Origin: Arctopsyche grandis
Taxonomy: Eukaryota; Arthropoda; Insecta; Trichoptera; Hydropsychidae
DNA length: 64,000 bases
Reading direction: 5' to 3'
Assembly: GCF_051622035.1 (NCBI RefSeq)
Contig: NC_135367.1
Coordinates: 26,924,001 to 26,988,000, forward strand
The position numbers were made by a program, and so were the translations under genes. The notes below the pieces were generated by a model. That model ran no database searches. It worked only from the letters and a program-made list of their open reading frames with translations, and was not told where the DNA came from. Shown here piece by piece: positions 12,785 to 23,856 of this stretch. The first letter of the stretch is position 1. Each line of letters begins with the position of its first letter.

Positions 12785-13290
12785 TATCTATGTACATAGT
12801 AACAATAGACGAAGTTTTGTGATCATGCGAAAATTTGAACTCGAGATTTTAACCGAATTGAACTCGGAATCGATCACTGATCACGTTTTCATGATCTATA
12901 AAAAATGTGTGTGTGTGTGTGTATTTTGGAGATTTTTTGAACACCGTTAGTCCTATCGAACTGAAACTTAGTATCGGTTACTGAAATTATTATCGATATG
13001 ACATAATTTTTTTTCAAATTTTTAAGTCGACCAAAAATAGTACCTCCCCTTATACATACATACATAGGTGTCTCCTTTTTTTTAAGTTTTTGAATTCAAT
13101 TATCTCCCAAACCGCTAACCGTTACGATGCAACTTTATCGATTACGATGATTCGATTACGATGAAACTTTCAGGATTTATTGTATGCATATCCGGGAAGA
13201 TTATTGTGAAAAAAAAACGGGAAAAACCTCTTAATAAATAATATTCGTAATTAAGATTTTACCGACGCGAAAGTTTGAAGCGCCATTGTG
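12785..13290 (-). repeat. Two joined dispersed repeats
   Basis: 12785-13130 on the minus strand matches the 3' third of the ACTTCCGGTT repeat (19640-20000 and 51590-51880), including AACTGAAACTTAGTATCGG and the TGATCAGTGATCGATTC palindromic stretch on the opposite reading. 13140-13290 matches 21440-21600 (CTTCCCGGATATGCATAC). The join suggests insertion or recombination between two families. Confidence 0.6.
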
Positions 13291-13387
13291 CAGTCAAGGA
13301 AATGTGTTCGTTAGTAACCACGTTACCAGTTGGTTTATGACGACACGGCTTTGAGGATACGTTATTTGATCTCCAAGCATCACTTGA

Positions 13388-13440
13388 AATGGGAACGAGA
13401 ACGAGAACGGGAACGGGAACGGGAACAGGAACAGAAACGG
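13388..13440 (+). repeat. (GGAACG)n microsatellite
   Basis: About eight units of a 6-bp repeat (GAACGG, GAACGA, GAACAG variants). The valine/proline peptide on the other strand is an artefact of it. Confidence 0.9.
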
Positions 13441-13639
13441 TAATTGCATGCCTTATTCTGGCATTGCAACGCATGCCGGGTTCATCTAGTATAATAATAC
13501 AATTAATACAAGCATTTTATACTATGCGAATTCATACAAACATCATCCACACTATCATCTATGGAGAATTTTTGCAGCATTTTATTATTGAAATTGGCGA
13601 ACCTTAAGACGCTGAATAACTTGAGATTTTTAAGAGAGA

Positions 13640-13830
13640 TTGGATAGGAGATGCTAATTTACAGGAACCATTTCAAAGAAAATCAGAAAAATTGCCAATC
13701 ATTGAAAGGAAACGATCGACCTGGAGTCACAAACTAAGGTGTGGCCAACAGCTACTAGTGGGGATCGAACCGTGACCACTCCGCTCGAAAGCATAATATG
13801 TTAACCTTTAGTCCACGTTTAAATATATTG
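13640..13830 (-). mobile_element. tRNA-derived SINE
   Basis: On the minus strand a tRNA-like head contains the B box GGTTCGATCCC, followed by CACTAGTAGCTGTTGGCCAC, the GATCGTTTCC body and the AACGGTTCC-like end (here AAATGGTTCC). The A box is eroded (GGACTAAAGGTTAAC). Confidence 0.8.
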
Positions 13831-13834
13831 AAAT

Positions 13835-14970
13835 TTCCTTGATATATAATAGAAAAATAAAATGACGTTTATAAGTGGAAATAGAGTGGCACTGAAAATT
13901 CAATGATCGCATTATTTATTTGTTTTGATGATTTCATTACTTTCATGTTGTTTTTTTTAAGTAAAGTTTGAACCGAAAAACTTCAAACTGAACTTCTATA
14001 GATGCTATTAAATACACTTAATTATGCTTTGAAAAGTTTGATCTTCGGATGATTGCCTGTGAACGTTTAGTTGTCACAAGTCAGATACAATAAAGGTTAT
14101 AAAATAAGTGTTTTTAATTTAGGAAAATTTTCGGCTTCTAAAGTGGGATCGTTCTGTACATATGTAAGTACATATATATGTATACGTCATAAATTAAAAA
14201 ACAACATTGGTCTTGAACTGCGATAATACATAAAATGGTGGGCTCTCCATCTCTTTAAAATATTTCATTTTGAAAGCGTTTGACGTTTTGAACTTCTTTT
14301 GATTTATTTATTCGCGTTCAAATTCTCGCTTTGATCGCCTCGGAAGAATGAAAGAAAAAATTATTGTAAGACCTGACATTTCAGACGAACATTCCTGTCG
14401 GCCAGACATCAATTGAATTCTCGTGAAATTGCTCTTCGAAAATTTCTCAAGAATCATATCTCGAAAAAGGGGGGGGGGCATCTTTATTTAAATTAAAAAC
14501 ACCCTTTAATTTGTAACATTTGAATATCATAAAATAATAAATTTCAATATTGAACGTGAACGGTAGGCGTTTAGTGATTTGCGAAAGCGATTGTGAGGTC
14601 AACGGATGAACTTAATGACATTGATTCGACAGAGAATGAAAGTTATTTCAAAATGAAAAATGTTTGACGTTATTATTTTTAAATATTCAACACTATCGTA
14701 TTTCTTAATAATGCAAATTTTAAAATGTCAAAAAAATATATATATAAAAAAGTGAATTTGGACACGGATAAAATTTTAATATACATTTTTTTCCAATGTC
14801 AAATTATCAATACAAAGTTTTACATCAAATCTTACAAACATTATTTATTGTGCAATCATAATTTGCTATGACTTTAAAATATTACATTTTCCTTATAAGA
14901 ATTCCTCAATTTAGTCATTCTAAAATTAAATTTATTTGAGGGTTTAAATAGTGGACTTACATATATAATA
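13835..14970. other. AT-rich intergenic DNA, no feature seen
   Basis: No coding frame, tRNA or recognisable repeat. A G-run (10 G) lies near 14470. Confidence 0.5.
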
Positions 14971-14972
14971 GA

Positions 14973-15225
14973 CTAGTGTTGTGCCCGTTGAAATTTCAAA
15001 GAGGGGTTTCGGAAACTAATTGAGACATGATTTAAAATAAAAATAGTCTGGATCCGGAACTGAAAAAGGAATCTGGACAAAAAATACGGATCCGGAACTA
15101 AAAATTAAATTCGGGACTGGAACTGAAAAAGAAATCCGTAACCGGAACTGAAAAAGAAATTCGGATCTGGAACTGAAAAAGGAATCAGAATCCGGAACTG
15201 AAAAAAGGAATCAAAATCTAATTTT
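14973..15225 (-). mobile_element. Helitron/HINE-like 3' end with minisatellite
   Basis: Read on the minus strand, a minisatellite of units like TTCAGTTCCGGATTC (15225-15030) runs into CAACGGGCACAACACTAG followed by T. The terminus matches the CTAG/T ends at 23092, 48568 and 58030. The hairpin is not clear in this copy. Confidence 0.6.
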
Positions 15226-15411
15226 TTTGAAATCTCCAGATACATGATGTCGCATTCACCCCCCACTCGACCCGCGATGGCCAATTATATTTCGCTTCAT
15301 TTTCGCATGGCATTTTGATCAGAAATACAACATTGTTCGTGCGTATAGCGGTCGGTAGAATTTGATTTTTATTTTTTGTTAGTTTTGAGTTCGTGTTTCC
15401 TATTGTTGCAT

Positions 15412-15590
15412 AGGGCCGGGCCGCACCGCTCAACTCGCGAACAACTTGGTTGAGGGCGAACAGACCAATGCATGCAGGTAGATGGGACATGCCACACCCG
15501 TCAACTTGTTTGACGCACACATTTCCATACATTTTTTAGTGTCGTGCGACTAGTTGGCCGACAAAGTTGCACGGTGCGGCCCGGCCCTAG
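15412..15590. mobile_element. GC-rich terminal-inverted-repeat MITE
   Basis: TAGGGCCGGGCCGCACCG at the left end is the exact reverse complement of CGGTGCGGCCCGGCCCTA at the right. The flanks join to give TGTTGCATAGGGGTGG, which matches the uninterrupted sequence TGTTGCGTAGGGGTGG at 63772. That comparison implies insertion with a short TA or TAG duplication. Superfamily uncertain (PIF/Harbinger or Tc1-like by target size). Confidence 0.75.
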
Positions 15591-15790
15591 GGGTGGTTAG
15601 ACGATCCAAATGAAAGACCAAAGTCACTTCGCAGCAATTATTGACTGATTCAGGAGGTCCACGCGCAGCCAGCGCTCGTTCCAGAATGATCTGATATGGC
15701 CTAAGTATTTCCTTAAAAAGGGAAGATAGCTCACTAAAGCTTCCCCGATCCGTTTGTTTCTCAATTGTTTGTTATTCTCAAGTGCTAAAA
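15591..15790 (+). repeat. Dispersed repeat, second copy at 63772-63970
   Basis: Both copies share GGTCCACGCGCA/AGATACACGCACT-type sequence, TTATTGA(C)TGATTCAGGAG, CCAGAATGA and GCCTAAGTAT in the same order. The family is not recognised. Confidence 0.65.
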
Positions 15791-16524
15791 TAATAGCATT
15801 TCATATATGCTATTATTTCAGCATTTAGCTCAGATTTTTTTAAATGTCACTTGTACCAGTCTGGTTTTCAGCCCGTCATTTATAAAGGTTTACTTTTCAC
15901 ATAGTGCAATTTGTTCCGAAAAAGTGTGTTTTGCAATTAAGGGAGAATGCACGTACTAAATTAGTTTTCAGAATCAATTCCAATTTTTTACATCAAGCGG
16001 AGTAGAATGAAATGAAAAAAAACCAGTCTCTCGACAACACAGAGGAAAATTCTATCTTGTGATAATTATCAAGGGAGTTACGTTTCGTGTAAAAGTGAAC
16101 AAAGCACCACCAAAAAACATTCCCTTACGTTTCAATAGGACCGTGCAATTTTTTTTCTAACGTGTGAAAAAGTTGAAAGGGGTTTTCACGTTTCATAAAG
16201 CACAAGCCAAAAAAATGGTACCATTTCTTTCCCGGTCGGAATATATTCCAGAACGATATTTTATCGAATCAAATATATTTCGGCTCTTGTGAAAATATTC
16301 TCACGTATATTTTTTTCATTTCTTATAAAATATTATGATACTTAATTATGTTAAAAAAAAATTTAAATTTAATTAAAATATATAAAAGAGCTTTTTTCCA
16401 ATTCATTTTGTATTTACTTATTTACGTATTAAAAATAGAAACAAACAGTTTTACGATATTTTTTCAAAATATTGACACCAAAAATGTTTTTACAAATTTA
16501 TTTCTTTATTCATTTATCCATTAT

Positions 16525-17430
16525 AACCAGCAGCGTGGCCTAGTGGTTAGTATATTATGCTTTCCTGCAGAGTGTCACGGGTTCGATTCCCACTAGAATC
16601 TAGTTTTTGAACAGACCTTGGTTTGTAAAATATATATAAATACTGATTACTCTCAGTAATATTGAGAGTAATCAGTATTTAAGATTGCGAAAATGATGAT
16701 CCATCAAAAATGATTTCTACCTTCAAATACTGTTTGATCTTACTAACCAGGGGCGGCTTAAAGGTGCAGCAGACTAGGCACATGTCTAAGGCGCCATAGA
16801 CAAGGGGCGCTGCGAGGCTCTCCCATTTTTATTTTTTTGATTATTAAATTGAAAAAATAATTTGGCTTACTTTGAATTTATAAAACATTATATATTCAAT
16901 TTCATTTTTCTACTCTTAGTAACAAGACTGATTGTAAAATATTATAATTTACGAGGGATGCAGGAAGTTGACCGTCAAATATCAACGACTCACGAATAAA
17001 ACTTGTAAAACAGCAAACTGTCATCGGTACAAATGGTAATTTTGAATTTTATTTTATATAAAATACCCTTAAAACATATTTATGTATATAAGGGATGGAT
17101 TTGCTTCACGAAATTAAATATCTGAACCAATCATATTCGAAAAAAGAAATGTCACTATAAAACTATTTTATTCATTGTTGAATATAAATTAATGTCTGAA
17201 TTTAATCATAGTTATCCGTATTTTATTTTGTTTTATTAATTTTTATAGATAAAACGTGCGTATTTTGAATAAAGATTTTTAATTTAATTTTTTTTATACA
17301 TATATATTTTTCATTTATTGTTTAAAAATTTAGGGGGGGGGTGCTGAAACCAATCTGCCTAGAGGCGCCATATACCCTCGGGCCGGGCCTGCTACTAACC
17401 ACTATTTATTGTAATTTAGCTACATACATT
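16525..17430 (+). mobile_element. tRNA-derived SINE interrupted by a hAT MITE
   Basis: The head has an A box (TGGCCTAGTGGTTAG) and B box (GGTTCGATTCC), with CACGGGTTCGATTCCCACTAG around it. A hairpin with 16-bp arms (about 16642-16680) follows. The 3' part is split by the element at 16748-17391. Confidence 0.8.
16748..17391. mobile_element. Non-autonomous hAT element, 644 bp
   Basis: Left end CAGGGGCGGCTTAAAGG; right end, reversed, CAGGCCCGGCCCGAGGG. Both continue into GGCGCC-containing subterminal sequence. The flanking 8 bp (TTACTAAC at 16740-16747, CTACTAAC at 17392-17399) match at 7 positions. No coding content. Confidence 0.8.
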
Positions 17431-18725
17431 TAATTTAGCATATATTTTTGCCAATTAGGGCTAAATCAATAAACGTGCTCGTGAACTCCCCCCTCTCGAG
17501 AGCTGTTCGACTCCTTAACTTACTGGCACATTACTTGGACCTCTTCAATGCCAGTTACATATGTTGAGTTAGTGAAACACATCCTAAATAGCACGATATA
17601 ATTTTTCAATCTTATTTATTTGTTTTTATTTTGTGTACTAATTTCTTACTTAATTTTTATTATTTTTATTATTCTTGATTTGCTTTAACTGCAGTGACGA
17701 TTTGGGGCAACCTGTCAAGTATCTGTGGTATTGATTTTTTTAAATAAAATAAAATAAAAATACAACAACTTGTAAGTCTAGTCATGATAATATTTCAATA
17801 TTTGGAGTGATTTTAAATAAATATCGAAATGAAACTGGTTCCATTCACATTTTAATGATAAAAACACGTATGTATGTATACTTAGATTGGGTGCCAGATC
17901 TTACATACATACATACATATATAGCGATCTATGTATGTGTTACATTTACTAAATAATTCAAATTATCTAAATTCCCATCTGGATTTCGTAAAACATTTCT
18001 TAAAAGCCGAAAATTTCAACTATGTACGTTCGAAGTTTATTGAAATCATCAATCACGTTTTCACGCTTGATTGATGTGCAGGCGCGCTCGAGTTGTTTCG
18101 AGTCCTATGGGACAAAAGGTTTTCGGGGAATTTCGATGAGAATTTTCCAACCGGAAGCTGTGTCCTTTTGACGGTTTCAAGTGTGTTTTCCAAACAGTCT
18201 TGGAGTATTGCACTATGAAGTAATTAATGCGTTACATCGAAGTGTGAGCGTCATTTCACCATATATTATACATATTATACGTACAAATTCGAAACGTTTT
18301 CCCACCGCACTCTATATATTTATAGGTGTAATATTTCCGAATTGAATCGAGACCTCAAATCTTGGGCTTGACAAGAAATCGAAAGCAATTACGAAAGTTA
18401 ATTTTCGCCTGGCTCACTCTCGCGGCGTCTGTGAGTGCCAATTTTAATCCAATCTCGAGAGCTCTTCCTTGCTTAATTTCATTACGTACACTTGGCAGCG
18501 CCAGATCGGATTTTTACACTTTCGGTTTACACTTTCGAAGATATTGAGCTGTTTGAAGCCCATCTGCGAAAATTTGGCGGATTAAGTACCGCGATTAGAG
18601 TGCTAGTTAAATCAAAGGAGGGATAATAAAGAATATCCTTTTGAGTGTTTGGGGTAACTTAAATCAATTTTAATACGTCCTGATGAATTGCAAACTAAAT
18701 CAATAAAGAGGCACGCTTGAAAATA
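17431..18725. other. Intergenic DNA, no gene supported
   Basis: Contains a somewhat GC-richer stretch (18030-18560). A frame there reads like a signal peptide, but it lacks an ATG and any splice context. Otherwise AT-rich with TACATACATA runs. Confidence 0.45.
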
Positions 18726-18726
18726 T

Positions 18727-20930
18727 GCTATGAACTAGAAGATTTTTTATTTGATTTATTCAACATATTAAATTAAGTATCAAAAGTAAAATGATGATGA
18801 CTACATTATTTCATTTAAAATACCCACCTGTCCAATTCAATACAATACAAAAAATTCGGGTGTGACCAAGCCATGACTTTATCTATGTATTTGAGGAATA
18901 TAAGAAAGTTACAACACAAAATTCGATATTGAACCGTACAGACAGATTATGAAATACTAATAACTATGACAGCGATACAAATTGAGCGCAATTGTATGGA
19001 CAAGACGAAAGTTCTATTTCCGTTTGTCGGATTTTGTTAATTTTTTTTTTAATATTTAAAATCACTATCTGTGTTATACACATTAAATATCAAGAAAATA
19101 AAAATAATTTAAAAGGTCAAAATAAAATAGTGAAATATTGTTTTAAAAAAAATACTATTTACGGCTTACGAATTCTGACCAAAACGTTAGCAGCTCTAAG
19201 TTAGTACATAAAGAATACAAATATAAATTTTCAGCTTAATACGTTCAGGGGTGTGGACAGAATCCAGGCGACAACATTTTTGATCTTTCTAAGAGGAAAA
19301 AATCCCACTTCCGGTTTATTAAACTTAGTTAATTTTTTTATCACATTAATACAAGAATTATACTTGATTTTTTTCGTGAAGAATACTCATGTTTAAGGGG
19401 TGGAAAAAAATAGTGGAAGAAAAATCAAACAAGAGCAAACTGCATACTTCCGGTTGAGGGATGCTTAACAAATTTTATACATAACTTTGTATTATGCTTA
19501 AACTTCTAGATATGAAATTTCAGTTCAATAAATCAAAAGGTTTCTGAGAAAAACATAAAAAACCTCGATTCTCTAGATCAAAAGTACTACTTCCGGTTCA
19601 GATAAAAATATTTAAAAAATATTAAGTTATAAAAATTATTATTTCTATTGCATGTAAAAAAATTTCAATCCGATTTAGTTAGCGGTTTGGGAGATAATTA
19701 AATTCAAAAACTTAAAAAAAAGAGGACACCTATAAGGGGAGGTACCATTTCCAGTCAACTTAAAATTTGAAAAATATTTACGTCATGTCGATAAGAATTT
19801 CAGTAACCGATACTAAGTTTCAGTTCGATAGGACTAACGGTGTTCAAAAAATCCCCAAAATACACAGAAAGACAGACACACATTTTTTTCTAGATCATGA
19901 AAACGTGATCAGTGATCGATACGATACAGAGTTTGAATCAGTCAAAATCTCGAGTTCGAGTTTTCGCAAAACTTCATCTATTGTTACTACAAGTAAAAAG
20001 CAACGCAAAAACATTTAAAATTATTGAAAATCTATATTTTGAGAATGCTCCGAAATTTATAATTTCATTATGAACTAGAAGACTTTGTATTTGATTAATT
20101 CAACACATTAAATTAAGCAACAACAGTAAAATGATAATGACCTCATTATTTCATTTGAAATATGGACCTATCTAATTCGATACAATACAAAATAGCAACG
20201 CAAAAATATGCAAAACATTGAAGTCATCATTTCTGATTTGATTATTGATTATTTTCGCACTTATATATGTACATATATACAAATGTTGCCTGCATAATGA
20301 TATAGAATGCATATCAACAGGATTGCTACCAATTATTGTTATAAATAGGATTTTCTATGGCTATTTTTTTGCTTCGAGCTTTGTAATTTGATTATGAACT
20401 AGGAGATTTATTCAACACATTAAATTAAGCATCAACAATAAAATGATGATGACTTTATTATTTCATTTAAAATACCTGTATAATTCGATACAATACAAAA
20501 GAGCAACGCAAAAACATTTAAAATTACGAAAAATATTGAAGTCATCATTTCTAATTGATTATTGATTATTTTCGCACATATATGTATATATATATATATA
20601 TACATATATATACAAAATTCCCTGAATAATGATATAAAATGCATAGAAACAGCATTTCGAAAAATTATTGCTATAAATAGGATTTTCTGCGGCTATTTTT
20701 TTTTCTTCAAACTTTATAATTTGCTTCGAACTTAATATTGTGAAAATGCTTCGGACTTTATAATTTGATTACGAATTGGAAGACTTTTTATTTGCTTTAT
20801 TCAACACATTAAATTAAGCATCACGGTAAAATAATGATGACTTCATTATTTCATTTAAAATGTGGACCTATCTAATTCAATACAATACAAAGAAGCAACG
20901 TAAAAACATTTACATTGTATATATACATAT
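18727..20930 (+). repeat. Tandem array of ~320-380-bp units, split by a 1.1-kb repeat
   Basis: Units begin with ATGAACTAGAAGA and CAACACATTAAATTAAGCAT at about 18729, 20069, 20393 and 20769, and each contains CGATACAATACAAAA and AGCAACGCAAAAACATT. In the first unit these last two motifs are separated by the repeat at 18855-19992. Spacing differences come from internal AT tracts. Confidence 0.75.
18855..19992 (+). repeat. Dispersed 1.1-kb repeat with ~143-bp internal period
   Basis: Starts at TTCGGGTGTGACCAAGCC and ends near TCATCTATTGTTACTACAAG, inside a tandem unit whose two halves flank it. A second copy occupies 50745-51885 and a partial one 12785-13130. Motifs related to ACTTCCGGTT recur at about 19013, 19153, 19307, 19445, 19589 and 19742. 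No protein or terminal inverted repeats are visible. Confidence 0.75.
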
Positions 20931-21399
20931 ATACAAATTTACCACTACAATAGAGATTACAATTTTTTTCTAAACTTTTTTAATGAGAAATATGACGAAG
21001 GAAATAGTACATATGTATATATATATATACATCTGCGAAATCTATAAATGTATGTTTGAGGAAAACTATTTTATTATTCAATTATAATGCTATTCATCTA
21101 TGTATTTTCCTGTTTACACATTATAGTGAAAGTAATGATTCCGTTTATAAACGTTTGAACACTTTTCAATATTGTTATTGATATATAGTAAGCCCATGTA
21201 TGTATAAGTATAAACCTACATACATATATTACACTTTGCTAAGGCTTAAAGAATCGATAACTAAGTAACTAATAATGATAAATAAATACCATATAGTAAA
21301 TTATAAGTTCCTTTGTATTAAATTGAGATGTAATCTGTGTATACATATTATAAAAAAATGAATATTTTCCTCGTTATAATTGAAATGGTCAGCACATTC

Positions 21400-21638
21400 G
21401 AGTGCGAGGTAGGCGTGGCGCGATGATTGTCACACTCGCTGCGTGATGCGTTGAAGGCGGAAGGATAGCTTAACTTTCGCGTCAGTAAAATCGTAATTAA
21501 GAATATTAATATTAAGAGTTTTTTATTTCACAGTAATCTTCCCGGACATGCATACAACAAATCTTGAAAGTTCCATCGTGATCGGTTCAGTGGCTTAGGA
21601 GCCTATACGAGACACACACACACAGACATTCAATTGTA
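21400..21638 (+). mobile_element. Dispersed element 3' end (GGTTCAGTGGCTTAGGAGCC type)
   Basis: Ends with AAAGTTCCATCGTGATCGG, CTTAGGAGCCTATACGAGAC and a CA repeat, a 3' arrangement common at ends of insect non-autonomous elements. The stretch 21440-21600 is shared (inverted) with 13140-13290. Confidence 0.5.
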
Positions 21639-21646
21639 TATACATA

Positions 21647-21745
21647 CTAGTGAATAGCCCGATGAAATATCATCGCATGGGTATAAAATTATTATATACT
21701 CGTATAAAACTAAAAACAAATCCGGAACCGGAACCGTTATTTTCG
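21647..21745 (-). mobile_element. Helitron/HINE-like 3' end
   Basis: On the minus strand: GGTTCCGGTTCCGGATTT minisatellite remnant, then CCCATGCGATGATATTTCAT hairpin, CGGGCTATTCACTAG, then T. Matches the plus-strand ends at 12700, 48568 and 58030. Confidence 0.7.
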
Positions 21746-21949
21746 AAGACTCTCATAGATAGTTTTCATTTCTTTATTTGTAATAATTTTCAATTCTTAA
21801 AGTTAACGTTTAGAAAATGTTAATTAAAGTTAACAAAATGTAATATTTTCCGATTATACACAAACGGTCATTGACCTCGTAACGTTGAATATTATTATTA
21901 CACATAACAAATTACGTGCATATACATATGATGTGTATTTACAACACGC

Positions 21950-22130
21950 ATTCTGGGCGAGGATATGGCGTGCGGCGCGGGCTCGTGAGAACATTGCGTT
22001 TGGATCGGAGGGTCCGAGGTTCGATTCCCGGTGCCCGCGGTGAATGAAATCAATTTTTTTCTCGAATATCGTCAAAATATAAATAATTTAAATTTAGATA
22101 AAAATAAATATATAAAAAAATGGTTCAAAA
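21950..22130 (+). mobile_element. tRNA-like SINE, second family
   Basis: A GC-rich ~80-nt head with TGGCGTGCGGCGCGG and a perfect B box in GAGGTTCGATTCCCGGTGCCC, followed by an AT-rich tail. It differs from the GGCCTAGTGGTTAG SINE family. A functional tRNA is unlikely because no clean cloverleaf with a clear anticodon could be drawn. A weaker tRNA-like stretch (GGTTCGAGTC) follows at about 22240-22315. Confidence 0.5.
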
Positions 22131-22423
22131 CCTCGCTAAATGAAATTATTAAAATTACGTACTTGTATACGGCGAGAAGGAATATTTCAATTAATGTTTA
22201 AAAAAAAAAGGCGAAATGAAGAATTGGATTTGGCGTGATGTACGTGACCATTAGCTCAATTTAGACCTATATTCAGGCTATTTGGGGTGATCGGTTCGAG
22301 TCGCGACAAAGTCGTCTCGTCGAAAAATGAATTTATCGATTCATTCATTATGTTCGGCGAGAGTTAGGACACACACACACACACAGATTACCGTCTTTAT
22401 ATATATGATATACATATATAAAT

Positions 22424-23092
22424 CGATAGATTAGTTGTTTTACCCGGCTTCACTCAGTATTTACAATATAAACAGCTTAAACATGGTGAATCTAATAGTA
22501 AATATTCATTTGTTTTTTTATTAAATTTATTTGAATCGAAAAAAATATCGACTCGTCATAGAAATTTTGACATGTTTACGAAGTTCCCAACCAATGTTTC
22601 TTACATACAAAGTCTCTTTCGAAATTATATATAAACAGAACCCGGTGGCCGCCGTCCCCCGTCCCCATGTCATCATAGAAACTTTCACAACAGCTCCCAA
22701 CCAACATTACATATTTTCTTACATACTTACATACAAAGTATCTTTCGAAACTTTATATTAGATAATATGTATATAAAAAACGGACGCGATGTGTGTTTGT
22801 GCCAGACCGTGGACACACAACCAATCAAATTGAAGTGTTCGAGGAGACGCGGGGAAGTGGGGGTGGGGTGGAACATCATGCGACGACAGGCCAAGCGACG
22901 GGTGAAACATACACACATTCACGAAGACACATACACTCATTCATTCATTTCGAACGGATGAACGGCGCATTAATATGCGTGCGCGCCTATAAACTACCTT
23001 ACACTATATTTATACATATATAATATACATATAACTTTATTTTAATTCGTGGGCACAACGCTATTATTTTAAATCAACGGGCACAACGCTAG
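22424..23092 (+). mobile_element. HINE/Helentron-like non-autonomous element
   Basis: Begins near ATAGATTAGTTGTTTTACCC with GGCTTCACTCAGTATTT, an entry sequence seen in many insect non-autonomous elements. It ends in ATCAACGGGCACAACGCTAG followed by T, with a second near-copy of that terminus (GTGGGCACAACGCTATT) 30 bp inside. The middle contains a duplicated stretch (CATACAAAGT-TCTTTCGAAA at about 22605 and 22732). No long frame. Confidence 0.6.
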
Positions 23093-23856
23093 TAGTATAT
23101 AAAAAGCTCACATTCAAATGTATATAATACTCATAAAATTTTTCCGCTATGGAAATCTATTCAATTTAAAACTACCAAATTCGATACGTAAATTTCGCAT
23201 ACTGTTTTTTTTAGAATTGATTCCGCTTTTCAAAAATACAATCCTGCACCTGTATTAAACTGACAGAATTGCTGCGGGCGTATTTTCCAAATGCAGCAAA
23301 CACACAAGTTACGAATAAAAATGCCTTTTGATGCAAAACTGTCGATTTATATTTATTTAGTGCGATTCGACATAGATGTTGAATGCGTCCCGCATTGCAG
23401 CGTTGCACATGCATTTAAATCGGTCGCTTAGAATGCAACTCGTCGTTTTTAATAATGCACAAATCCTGATTTATATTACAAACATACATATACGGCAGTG
23501 TGCGAGATCTTGCTTATGTAAATGAGTCGCCTTGTTTTCAGAATCCATTTGAATTGCAGATTCTTTCTTAGAACGGTTTCTTAATATGTACATACATAAT
23601 GTACTGTGTATATAAGAAATTTATTTTCTTCAACCTAAGATATGTGATCCATTACTTACATATGCTAAATGCAATTATGGATTTATCGGTAGTTTCCGCT
23701 TACGAATTTAGTGGCCAAATTTCAAATCCCTATTAGGAAATTAACTAATCAAAGACATCTACTAAGTATATTAAGGTGAACTTTTTACATGATAAGTTGA
23801 CGAACTAATGACAGCTATAAATATACTTGACTTTTAAAACAGGGTATACTGAAGAG

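Noticed and set aside
18362-18547. Frame resembling a secreted peptide (KLIFAWLTLAASVSA)
   Set aside because: It begins at TTG, not ATG, and no acceptor or upstream coding exon is visible. The downstream part is basic and unpatterned.
21950-22045. Functional tRNA gene
   Set aside because: The B box is good, but no clean cloverleaf with a clear anticodon stem could be drawn and an AT-rich SINE-like tail follows.
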